The notes under the pieces are model-generated. The model was not told the origin of the DNA, did not search any database, and saw only the letters and a list, made by a program, of their open reading frames with translations. From Limnoperna fortunei (Eukaryota; Mollusca; Bivalvia; Mytilida; Modiolidae), in assembly GCA_944474755.1 (NCBI GenBank), contig OX104113.1, forward strand, positions 57,308,074 to 57,372,073: DNA of 64,000 nt. The letters are read 5' to 3'. The stretch's first letter is position 1. Every line of letters starts with the position of its first letter. The position numbers and the translations under genes are program-made. Shown here piece after piece: positions 1-10,860 of this stretch.

Positions 1-30
1 AAAGAACCAGTCATTAAATTGTACAAACTC

Positions 31-65
31 AATAAAGAACCAGTCAATAAATTGTACACAAACTC
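31..65 (+). repeat. 35-bp monomer variant (ATTGTACAC type)
   Basis: This copy reads AATTGTACACAAAC where the consensus has AACTGTACAAAAC. The change is C to T before TGTACA plus one added base after it, which gives a 35-bp unit. The TGTACA palindrome is kept. The same variant recurs many times through the window, often twice close together (for example near 31812-32033 and 57704-57892), so it is a stable monomer class and not a one-off mutation. Its extra base shifts spacing, so block offsets that contain it are not exact multiples of 34. Confidence 0.92.
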
Positions 66-99
66 AATAAAGAAGCAGTCAATAAACTGTACAAAACTC

Positions 100-133
100 A
101 ATAAAGAACCAGTCAATAAACATTACAAAACTC
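100..133 (+). repeat. CATT monomer variant lacking TGTACA
   Basis: CTGTAC of the consensus is replaced by CATTAC, which removes the TGTACA palindrome while keeping 34 bp. The class is dense in 1-8.4 kb. Later it recurs about once per higher-order block, usually just before the CCGG-type monomer. A sub-variant that has lost one T (AAACATACAA, 33 bp) occurs at about 661, 2831, 4802 and 6949 and serves as a block marker. Confidence 0.9.
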
Positions 134-166
134 AATAAAGAACAGTCAATAAACTGTACAAAACTG
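134..166 (+). repeat. 33-bp monomer variant (AAGAACAGTC)
   Basis: One C of the CCAGT stretch is missing, giving a 33-bp unit. The same deletion is found at about 141, 2311, 4350, 6293 and 7720. It follows a CTTTAC-type monomer at the four later sites, while a CATTAC-type monomer precedes it at 141. The shared context shows these are copies of one event. The offsets between them (2170, 2039, 1943, 1427) help define the larger duplications of the first 8 kb. Confidence 0.88.
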
Positions 167-2170
167 AATAAAGAACCAGTCAATAAACTGTACAAAACTC
201 AATAAAGAACCAGTCAATAACTGTACAAAACTGAATAAAGAACCAGTCAATAAACTGTACAAAACTCAAAAAAGAACCAGTCAATAAACATTACAAAACT
301 GAATAAAGAACCAGTCAATAAACTGTACAAAACTGAATAAAAAACCAGTCAATAAACATTACAAAACTGAATAAAGAACCAGTCAATAAACTGTACAAAA
401 CTGAACAAAGAACCAGTCAATAAACTGTACAAAACGCAATAAATAAACAGTCAATAAACTGTACAAAACTGAATAAAGAACCAGTCAATAAACTGTACAA
501 AACTCAATAAAGAACCAGTCAATAAATTGTACACAAACTCAAGAAAGAAACAGTCAATAAACTGTACAAAACTCAATAAAGAACCAGTCAATAAACTGTA
601 CAAAACTCAATAAAGAAGCAGTCAATAAACTGTACAAACCTGAATAAAGAACCAGTCAATAAACATACAAAACTGAATAAAGAACCAGTCAATAAACTGT
701 ACAAAACTAAATAAAGAACCAGTCAATAAACTGTACAAAACTCAATAAAAAATCAGTCAATAAACTGTACAAACCTGAATAAAGAACCAGTCAATAAACA
801 TTACAAAACTCAATAAAGAACCAGTCATTAAACTGTACAAACTCAATAAAGAAGCAGTCAATAAACTGTTCAAAACTCAATAAAGAACCAGTCAATAAAC
901 TTTACAAAACTCAATAAAGAAACAGTCAATAAACTGTACAAAACTGAATAAAGATCCAGTCAATAAACTGTACAAAACTCAATAAAGAACCAGTCAATAA
1001 CTGTACAAAACTGAACAAAGAACCAGTCAATAAACTGTACAAAACTCAATAAAGAACCACTCAATAAACATTACAAAACTGAATAAAGAACCAGTCAATA
1101 AACTGTACAAAACTGAATAAAAAACCAGTCAATAAACATTACAAAACTGAATAAAGAACCAGTCAATAAACAGTACAAAACTAAAAAATAACAGTCAATA
1201 AACTGTACAAAACTAAATAAAGAAACAGTCAATAAATTGTACACAAACTACATAAAGAACGAGTCAATAAACTGTACAAAACTCAATAAAGAACCAGTCA
1301 ATAAACTGTACAAAACTAAATAAAGAAACAGTCAATAAACTGTACAAAACTAAATAAAGAAACAGTCAATAAACTGTAATAAACTAAATAAAGAAACAGT
1401 CAATAAACTGTACAAAACTCAATAAAGAACCAGTCAATAAACATTACAAAACTGAATAAAGAACCAGTCAATAAACTGTACAAAACTCAATAAAGAACCA
1501 GTCATTAAACTGTACAAACTCAATAAAGAACCAGTCAATAAATTGTACACAAACTCAATAAAGAAGCAGTCAATAAACTGTACAAAACTCAATAAAGAAC
1601 CAGTCAATAAACTTTACAAAACTCAATAAAGAAACAGTCAATAAACTGTACAAAACTGAACTAAGAACCAGTCAATAAACTGTACAAAACTCAATAAAGA
1701 ACCACTCAATAAAAATTACAAAACTGAATAAAGAACCAGTCAATAAACTGTACAAAACTGAATAAAAAAACAGTCAATAAACATTACAAAACTGAATAAA
1801 GAACCAGTCAATAAACTGTACAAAACTGAAAAAAAAACAGTCAATAAACTGAACAAAACTAAATAAAGAAACAGTCAATAAACTGTACAAAACTAAATAA
1901 AGAAACAGTCAATAAACTGTACAAATCTAAATAAAGAAACAGTCAATAAACTGTACAAAACTGAATAAAGAAACAGTCATTAAACTGTACAAAACTAAAT
2001 AAAGAACCAGTCAATAAACTGTACAAAACTAAATAAAGAAACACTCAATAAACTGTACAAAACTAAATAAAAAACCAGTCAATAAACTGTACAAAACTAA
2101 ATAAAGAACCAGTCAATAAACATTACAAAACTCAATAAAGAACCAGTCAATAAACTGTACAAAACTCAAT

Positions 2171-2990
2171 ACAGAACCAGTCATTAAACTGTACAAACTC
2201 AATAAAGAACCAGTCAATAAATTGTACACAAACTCAATAAAGAAGCAGTCAATAAACTGTACAAAACTCAATAAAGAACCAGTCAATAAACTTTACAAAA
2301 CTCAATAAAGAACAGTCAATAAACTGTACAAAACTGAATAAAGAACCAGTCAATAAACTGTACAAAACTCAATAAAGAACCAGTCAATAACTGTACAAAA
2401 CTGAATAAAGAACCAGTCAATAAACTGTACAAAACTCAAAAAAGAACCAGTCAATAAACATTACAAAACTGAATAAAGAACCAGTCAATAAACTGTACAA
2501 AACTGAATAAAAAGCCAGTCAATAAACATTACAAAACTGAATAAAGAACCAGTCAATAAACTGTACAAAACTGAACAAAGAACCAGTCAATAAACTGTAC
2601 AAAACGCAATAAATAAACAGTCAATAAACTGTACAAAACTGAATAAAGAACCAGTCAATAAACTGTACAAAACTCAATAAAGAACCAGTCAATAAATTGT
2701 ACACAAACTCAAGAAAGAAACAGTCAATAAACTGTACAAAACTCAATAAAGAACCAGTCAATAAACTGTACAAAACTCAATAAAGAAGCAGTCAATAAAC
2801 TGTACAAACCTGAATAAAGAACCAGTCAATAAACATACAAAACTGAATAAAGAACCAGTCAATAAACTGTACAAAACTAAATAAAGAACCAGTCAATAAA
2901 CTGTACAAAACTCAATAAAAAACCAGTCAATGAACTGTACAAACCTGAATAAAGAACCAGTCAATAAACATTACAAAACTGAATAAAGAA
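2171..2990 (+). repeat. Higher-order copy A2 (partners 1-820 and about 4210-5060)
   Basis: It repeats the marker series of A1 and is itself followed, 2039 bp on, by a third copy. In the third copy two neighbouring monomers around 4545 are absent, so the offset falls by 68 bp to 1971 and then stays there through the ACAGAATAAAG marker (3011 against 4982). Confidence 0.8.
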
Positions 2991-3639
2991 CCAGTCAATA
3001 AACTGTACAAAACAGAATAAAGAACCAGTCAATAAATTGTACACTAACTCAAAAAAGAAACAGTCAATAAACTGTACAAAACTCAATAAAGAAACAGTCA
3101 ATAAACTGTACAAAACTAAATAAAGAACCAGTCAATAAATTGTACACAAACTCAATAAAGAAGCAGTCAATAAACTGTACAAAACTCAATAAAGAACCAG
3201 TCAATAAACTTTACAAAACTCAATAAAGAAACAGTCAATAAACTGTACAAAACTGAACAAAGAACCAGTCAATAAACTGTACAAAACTCAATAAAGAACC
3301 ACTCAATAAAAATTACAAAACTGAATAAAGAACCAGTCAATAAACTGTACAAAACTCAAAAAAAACAGTCAATAAACTGAACAAAACTAAATAAAGAAAC
3401 AGTCAATAACCTGTACAAAACTAAATAAAGAAACAGTCAATAAACTGTACAAATCTAAATAAAGAAACAGTCAATAAACTGTACAAAACTGAATAAAGAA
3501 ACAGTCAATAAACTGTACAAAACTAAATAAAGAACCAGTCAATAAACTGTACAAAACTAAATAAAAAAACACTCAATAAACTGTACAAAACTAAATAAAA
3601 AACCAGTCAATAAACTGTACAAAACTAAATAAATAAGCA

Positions 3640-4390
3640 GTCAATAAATTGTACATAAACTAAATAAAGAACCAGTCAATAAACTGTACAAAACTCAATA
3701 AAGAACCAGTCAATATACTGTACAAAACTAAATAAAGAAACAGTCAATAAACTGTACAAAACTAAATAAAGAAACAGTCAATAAACTGTAATAAACTAAA
3801 TAAAGAAACAGTCAATAAACTGTACAAAACTCAATAAAGAACCAGTCAATAAACATTACAAAACTCATTAAAGAACCAGTCAATAAACTGTACAAAACTC
3901 AATAAAGAACCAGTCATTAAATTGTACAAACTCAATAAAGAACCGGTCAATAAATTGTACACAAACTAAATAAAGAACCAGTCAATACACTGTACAAAAC
4001 TCAATAAAGAACCAGTCAATAAACTGTACAAAACTAAATAAAGAAACAGTCAATAAACTGTACAAAACTAAATAAAGAAACAGTCAATAAACTGTAATAA
4101 ACTAAATAAAGAAACAGTCAATAAACTGTACAAAACTCAATAAAGAACCAGTCAATAAACATTACAAAACTCAATAAAGAACCAGTCAATAAACTGTACA
4201 AAACTCAATACAGAACCAGTCATTAAACTGTACAAACTCAATAAAGAACCAGTCAATAAATTGTACACAAACTCAATAAAGAAGCAGTCTATAAACTGTA
4301 CAAAACTCAATAAAGAACCAGTCAATAAACTTTACAAAACTCAATAAAGAACAGTCAATAAACTGTATAAAACTGAATAAAGAACCAGTC
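3640..4390 (+). repeat. Block with internal 306-bp duplication; partner 7010-7760
   Basis: The marker CTGTAATAAACT occurs at 3787 and again at 4093, exactly 306 bp (nine monomers) later, within matching neighbours. The same pair sits at 7157 and 7463, again 306 bp apart, and the two pairs are 3370 bp apart. So a nine-monomer duplication arose first and the duplicated stretch was later copied as a whole. A single copy of the marker at 1375 may represent the unduplicated state. Confidence 0.82.
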
Positions 4391-5159
4391 AATAAACTGT
4401 ACAAAACTCAATAAAGAACCAGTCAATAACTGTACAAAACTGAATAAAGAACCAGTCAATAAACTGTACAAAACTCAAAAAAGAACCAGTCAATAAACAT
4501 TACAAAACTGAATAAAGAACCAGTCAATAAACTGTACAAAACTGAACAATAAACCAGTCAATAAACTGTACAAAACGCAATAAATAAACAGTCAATAAAC
4601 TGTACAAAACTGAATAAAGAACCAGTCAATAAACTGTACAAAACTCAATAAAGAACCAGTCAATAAATTGTACACAAACTCAAGAAATAAACAGTCAATA
4701 AACTGTACAAAACTCAATAAAGAACCAGTCAATAAACTGTACAAAACTCAATAAAGAAGCAGTCAATAAACTGTACAAACCTGAATAAAGAACCAGTCAA
4801 TAAACATACAAAACTGAATAAAGAACCAGTCAATAAACTGTACAAAACTAAATAAAGAACGAGTCAATAAACTGTACAAAACTCAATAAAAAACCAGTCA
4901 ATGAACTGTACAAACCTGAATAAAGAACCAGTCAATAAACATTACAAAACTGAATAAAGAACCAGTCAATAAACTGTACAAAACAGAATAAAGAACCAGT
5001 CAATAAATTGTACACTAACTCAAAAAAGAAACAGTCAATAAAGTGTACAAAACTCAATAAAGAAACAGTCAATAAACTGTACAAAACTAAATAAAGAAAC
5101 AGTCAATAAACTGTACAAAACTGAATAAAGAACCAGTCAATAAACTGTACAAAAATAAA

Positions 5160-5215
5160 TAAAGAACCAGTTAATAAATTGGACACAAACTCAAAAAAGA
5201 GCCAGTCAATAAACT
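5160..5215 (+). repeat. GGACAC monomer marker (also 8090 and 14760)
   Basis: A rare double variant, AGTTAATAAATTGGACAC, is followed by CAAAAAAGAGCCAGTC. The identical combination appears at about 8100 and 14771. Three copies of so unusual a combination show that domain 1 and the region before 15 kb share a common source block, at offsets of 2929 and 6671 bp. Confidence 0.85.
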
Positions 5216-7009
5216 GTACAAAACTTAATAAAGAACCAGTCAATAAACTGTACAAAACTCAATAAAGAACCAGTCAATAAATTGTACACAAACTCAATTA
5301 AGAACCAGTCAATAAATTGTACACAAACTCAATAAAGAACCAGTCAATAAACATTACAAAACTGAATAAAGAACCAGTCAATAAACTGTACAAAACTCAA
5401 TAAAGAAACAGTCACTAAACTGTACAAAACTCAATAAAGAACCAGTCAATAAACTGTACAAAAATAAATAAAGAAACAGTCAATAAACTGTACAAAACTC
5501 AGTAAAGAAACAGTCAATAACCTGTACAAAACTCAATAAAGAACCAGTCAATAAACTGTACAAAACTCAATAAAGAACCAGTCAATAACTGTACAAAACT
5601 AAATAAAGAAACAGTCAATAAACTGTACAAAACTAAATAAAGAACCAGTCAATAAACTGTACAAAACTAAATAAAGAAACAGTCAATAAATTGTACACAA
5701 ACTCAATAAAGAACCAGTCAATAAACTGTACAAAACTCATTAAAGAACCACTCAATAAACATTACAAAACTGAATAAAGAACCAGTCAATAAACTGTACA
5801 AAACTGAATAAAAAACCAGTCAATAAACATTACAAAACTGAATAAAGAACCAGTCAATAAACATTACAAAACTGAATAAAGAACCAGTCAATAAACTGTA
5901 CAAAACAGAATAAAGAACCAGTCAATAAATTGTACACTAACTCAAAAAAGAAACAGTCAATAAACTGTACAAAACTCAATAAAGAAACAGTCAATAAACT
6001 GTAGAAAACTGAATAAAGAACCAGTCAATAAACTGTACAAAACTCAATACAGAACCAGTCAATAAAATGTACAAAACTAAATAAAGAAACAGTCAATAAA
6101 CTGTACAAAACTAAATAAAGAACCAGTCAATAAATTGTACACAAACTCAATAAAGAACCAGTCAATAAACTGTAGAAAACTGAATAAAGAACCAGTCAAT
6201 AAATTGTACACAAACTCAATAAAGAAGCAGTCAATAAACTGTACAAAACTCAATAAAGAACCAGTCAATAAACTTTACAAAACTCAATAAAGAACAGTCA
6301 ATAAACTGTACAAAACTCAATAAAGAACCAGTCAATAAACTGTACAAAACTGAATAAAGAACCTGTCAATAACTGTACAAAACTGAATAAAGAACCAGTC
6401 AATAAACTGTACAAAACTCATTAAAGAACCACTCAATAAACATTACAAAACTGAATAAAGAACCAGTCAATAAACTGTACAAAACTGAATAAAAAACCAG
6501 TCAATAAACATTACAAAACTGAATAAAGAACCAGTCAATAAACTGTACAAAACTCAAAAAAGAACCAGTCAATAAACTGTACTAAACTAAATAAAGAAAA
6601 AGTCAATAAACTGTACAAAACTAAATAAAGAAACAGTCAATAAACTGTACAAAACTCAAAAAAGAACCAGTCAATAAACTGTACAAAACTGAACAAAGAA
6701 CCAGTCAATAAACTGTACAAAACGCAATAAAGAAACAGTCAATAAACTGTACAAAACTGAATAAAGAACCAGTCAATAAACTGTACAAAACTCAATAAAG
6801 AACCAGTCAATAAATTGTACACAAACTCAAGAAAGAAACAGTCAATAAACTGTACAAAACTCAATAAAGAACCAGTCAATAAACTGAACAAAACTCAATA
6901 AAGAAGCAGTCAATAAACTGTACAAACCTGAATAAAGAACCAGTCAATAAACATACAAAACTGCATAAAGAACCAGTCAATAAACTGTACAAAACTAAAT
7001 AAAGAACCA

Positions 7010-7760
7010 GTCAATAAATTGTACACAAACTAAATAAAGAACCAGTCAATAAACTGTACAAAACTCAATAAAGAACCAGTCAATAAACTGTACAAAACTA
7101 TATAAAGAAACAGTCAATAAACTGTACAAAACTAAATAAAGAAACAGTCAATAAACTGTAATAAACTAAATAAAGAAACAGTCAATAAACTGTACAAAAC
7201 TCAATAAAGAACCAGTCAATAAACATTACAAAACTCAATAAAGAACCAGTCAATAAACTGTACAAAACTCAATAAAGAACCAGTCATTAAACTGTACAAA
7301 CTCAATAAAGAACCAGTCAATAAATTGTACACAAACTAAATAAAGAACCAGTCAATACACTGTACAAAACTCAATAAAGAACCAGTCAATAAACTGTACA
7401 AAACTAAATAAAGAAACAGTCAATAAACTGTACAAGACTAAATAAAGAAACATTCAATAAACTGTAATAAACTAAATAAAGATACAGTCAATAAACTGTA
7501 CAAAACTCAATAAAGAACCAGTCAAAAAACATTACAAAACTCAATACAGAACCAGTCAATAAACTGTACAAAACTCAATAAAGAACCAGTCATTAAACTG
7601 TACAAACTCAATAAAGAACCAGTCAATAAATTGTACACAAACTCAATAAAGAAGCAGTCAATAAACTGTACAAAACTCAATAAAGAACCAGTCAATAAAC
7701 TTTACAAAACTCAATAAAGAACAGTCAATAAACTGTACAAAACTGAATAAAGAACCAGTC
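7010..7760 (+). repeat. Second copy of the 306-bp-duplication block
   Basis: It matches 3640-4390 at offset 3370, including both CTGTAATAAACT monomers and the 33-bp AAGAACAGTC monomer (4350 against 7720). Small private differences include CATTCAATAAAC at about 7450 and GTCAAAAAACATTAC at about 7522. Confidence 0.8.
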
Positions 7761-8410
7761 AATAAACATTACAAAACTGAATAAAGAACCAGTCAATAAA
7801 CTGTACAAAACAGAATAAAGAACCAGTCAATAAATTGTACACTAACTCAAAAAAGAAACAGTCAATAAACTGTACAAAACTCAATAAAGAAACAGTCAAT
7901 AAACTGTACAAAACTGAATAAAGAACCAGTCAATAAACTGTACAAAACTCAATAAAGAACCAGTCAATAAACTGTACAAAACTCAATAAAGAAACAGTCA
8001 ACAAACTGTACAAAACTAAATAAAGAAACAGTCAATAAATTGTACAAAACTGAATAAAGAACCAGTCAATAAACTGTACAAAACTAAATAAAGAACCAGT
8101 TAATAAATTGGACACAAACTCAAAAAAGAGCCAGTCAATAAACTGTACAAAACTTAATAAAGAACCAGTCAATAAACTGTACAAAACTCAATAAAGAACC
8201 AGTCAATAAATTGTACACAAACTCAATTAAGAACCATTCAATAAATTGTACACAAACTCAATAAAGAACCAGTCAATAAACATTACAAAACTGAATAAAG
8301 AACCAGTCAATAAACTGTACAAAACTCAATAAAGAAACAGTCAATAAACTGTACAAAACTCAATAAAGAACCAGTCATTCAACTGTACAAAAATCAATAA
8401 AGAAACAGTC

Positions 8411-10860
8411 AATAAACTGTACAAAACTCAATAAAGAACCAGTCAATAACCTGTACCAAACTCAATAAAAACCAGTCAATAAACTGTACAAACTCAATAA
8501 AGAACCAGTCAATATCTGTACAAAACTAAATAAAGAAACAGTCAATAAACTGTACAAAACTCAATAAAGAACCAGTCAATAAACTGTACAAAACTGAACA
8601 AAGAACCAGTCATTAAACTGTACAAAACTGAACAAAGAACCAGTCAATAAACTGTACAAAACTCAATAAAGAACCAGTCAATAAACTGTACAAAACTCAA
8701 TAAAGAACCAGTCAACAAACTGTACAAAACTCAATAAAGAACCAGTCAATAAACTGTACAAAACTGAATAAACAAACAGTCAATAAACTGTACAAAACTA
8801 AATAAAGAACCAGTCAATAAACTGTACACAAACTAACTGAAAAATCAGTCAATAAACTGTACAAAACTAAATAAAGAAACAGTCAATAAACTGTACAAAA
8901 TTAAATAAAGAACCAGTCAATAAACTGTACAAAACTAAATAAAGAAACAGTCAATAAACTGTACAAAACTAAATAAAGAACCAGTCAATAAATTGTACAC
9001 AAACTCAATAAAGAACAAGTCAATAAACTGTAGAAAACTGAATAAAGAACCAGTCAATCAACTGTACAAAACTAAATAAAAAACAGTCAATAAACTGTAC
9101 AAAACTAAATAAAGAACCAGTCAATAAATTGTACACAAACTAAATAAAGAAACAGTCAATAAACTGTACAAAACTGAATAAAGAACCAGTCAATAAACTG
9201 TACAAAACTCAATAAAGAACCAGTCAATAAACTGTACAAAACTGAATAAAGAACCAGTAAATAAACTGTACAAAACTAAATAAAGAACCAGTCAATAAAC
9301 TGTACAAAACTCAATAAAGAACCAGTCAATAAACTGTACAAAACTCAATAAAGAACCAGTCAATAAACTGTACAAAACTGAATAAAGAACCAGTCAATAA
9401 ACTGTACAAAACTCAATAAAGAATTAGTCAATAAACTGTACAAAACTCAATAAAGAACCAGTCAATAAACTGTACAAAACTCAATAAAGAACCAGTCAAT
9501 AAACTGTACAAAACTCAATAAAGAACCATTCAATAAACTGTACAAAACTAAATAAAGAAACAGTCAATAAACTGTACAAAACAAAATAAAGAAACAGTCA
9601 ATAAACTGTACAAAACTAAATAAAGAACCAGTCAATAAATTGTACACAAACTAAATAAAGAAACAGTCAATAAACTGTACAAAATTGAATAAAGAACCAG
9701 TCAATAAACTGTACAAAACTCAATAAAGAACCAGTCAATAAACATTACAAATCTGAATAAAGAACCAGTCAATAAACTGTACAAAACTCAATAAAGAACC
9801 AGTCAATAAACTGTACAAAACTCAATAAAGAAACAGTCAATAAACTGCACAAAACTAAATAAAGAAACAGTCAATAAACTGTACAAAACTCAATAAAGAA
9901 ACAGTCAATAAACTGTACAAAACTCAATAAAGAACCAGTCAATAAATTGTCCACAAACTCAATGAAGAAACAGTCAATAAACTGTACAAAACTCAATAAA
10001 GAAACAGTCAATAAACTGTACAAAACTGAATAAAGAACAAGTCAATAAACTGTACAAAACTCAATAAAGAACCAGTCAATAAACTGTACAAAACTCAATA
10101 AAGAAACAGTCAATAAACTGTACAAAACTCAATAAAGAAACAGTCAATAAACTGAACAAAAGTAAAAAAAAGACACAGTCAATAAACTGTACAAAACTCA
10201 ATAAAGAACCAGCCAATAAACTGTACAAAACTCAATAAAGAACCAGTCAATAAACTGTACAAAACTCAATAGAGAAACAGTCAATAAACTGTACAAAACT
10301 AAATAAAGAACCAGTCAATAAACTGTACAAAACTGAATAAAGAACCAGTCAATAAACTGTACAAAACTGAATAAAGAACCAGTCAATAAACAGAACAAAA
10401 CTGAACAAAGAACCAGTCAATAAACTGTACAAAACTCAATAAAGAAACAGTCAATAAACTGTACAAAACTGAATAAAGAACCAGTCAATAAACTGTACAA
10501 AACTCAATAAAGAACCATTCAATAAACTGTACAAAACTCAATAAAGAAACAGTCAATAAACTGTACAAAACTCAATAAAGAAACAGTCAATAAACTGAAC
10601 AAAATTAAATAAAGAAACAGTCAATAAACTGTACAAAACTCAATAAAGAACCAGTCAATAAACTGTACAAAACTCAATAAAGAAACAGTCAAAAAACTGT
10701 ACAAAACTAAATAAAGAAACAGTCAAGCAACTGTACAAAACTAAATAAAGAACCAGTCAATAAACTGTACAAAACTCAATAAAGAACCAGTCAATAAACT
10801 GTACAAAACTCTATAAAGAACCAGTCAACAAACTGTACAAAACTCAATAAAGAACCATTC
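8411..10860 (+). repeat. 2.45-kb higher-order block B1
   Basis: It begins at the monomer leading into AATAACCTGTACC and runs to the AAGAACCATTC monomer. The next copy starts directly at 10861 with the same bases. Markers shared at 2450-2451 bp include CTCAATAAAAACC (8461/10911), CAAACTAACTGAAAAATC (8830/11281), GAATTAGTC and GTCCACAAACTC. Differences are sparse, for example AACAAACAG at about 8771 against AAGAACCAG at 11221. About 72 monomers. Confidence 0.88.
9381..9414 (+). repeat. Reference consensus monomer (34 bp)
   Basis: This copy matches the commonest base at each position, so it serves as the reference for describing variants. Position 1 is the first A of AATAAA. A second AATAAA lies at positions 16-21. 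CAGT (12-15 region) and ACTG (21-24) can pair as a 4-bp stem around a 6-nt loop. TGTACA at 23-28 region is a palindrome and a BsrGI site, with RsaI GTAC inside it. Position 34 is C here and often G or A elsewhere. Confidence 0.93.

Larger units (their letters stand above)
1..820 (+). repeat. Higher-order copy A1 (partner 2171-2990)
   Basis: At a constant offset of 2170 bp the two stretches share the CATTAA 35-mer context, the GAAGCAGTC monomer, the 33-bp AAGAACAGTC monomer, the ACGCAATAAATAAACAG monomer (about 430 and 2600) and the AAACATACAA monomer (about 661 and 2831). They part company near 820/2990, where one continues with CTCAATAAAG and the other with CTGAATAAAG followed by ACAGAATAAAG. 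Confidence 0.82.
1..8410 (+). repeat. Domain 1: patchwork of partial 2-kb-scale copies
   Basis: This part is richer than the rest in CATT-type monomers, 35-bp monomers and small indel variants, and has none of the A-run monomers seen after 16.35 kb. Shared rare variants align 1-820 with 2171-2990 (offset 2170). They align 2173-2590 with 4212-4560 (offset 2039, then 1971 after loss of two monomers). They also align about 3640-4390 with 7010-7760 (offset 3370). The copies are broken into pieces with different offsets, as expected if this is an older or edge-ward part of the array. It contains no gene-like sequence. Confidence 0.8.

Noticed and set aside
6077..6268. Minus-strand open frame of 63 codons, hydrophobic and internally repeated
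   Set aside because: It reads the complement of the A-rich monomer, so it is full of Phe, Leu, Ile and Val by composition alone. Since 34 is one more than a multiple of three, the frame cycles through all phases every 102 bp and soon meets TGA (complement of TCAATAAAC). There is no start context, and the same peptide arises at each 35-mer cassette.
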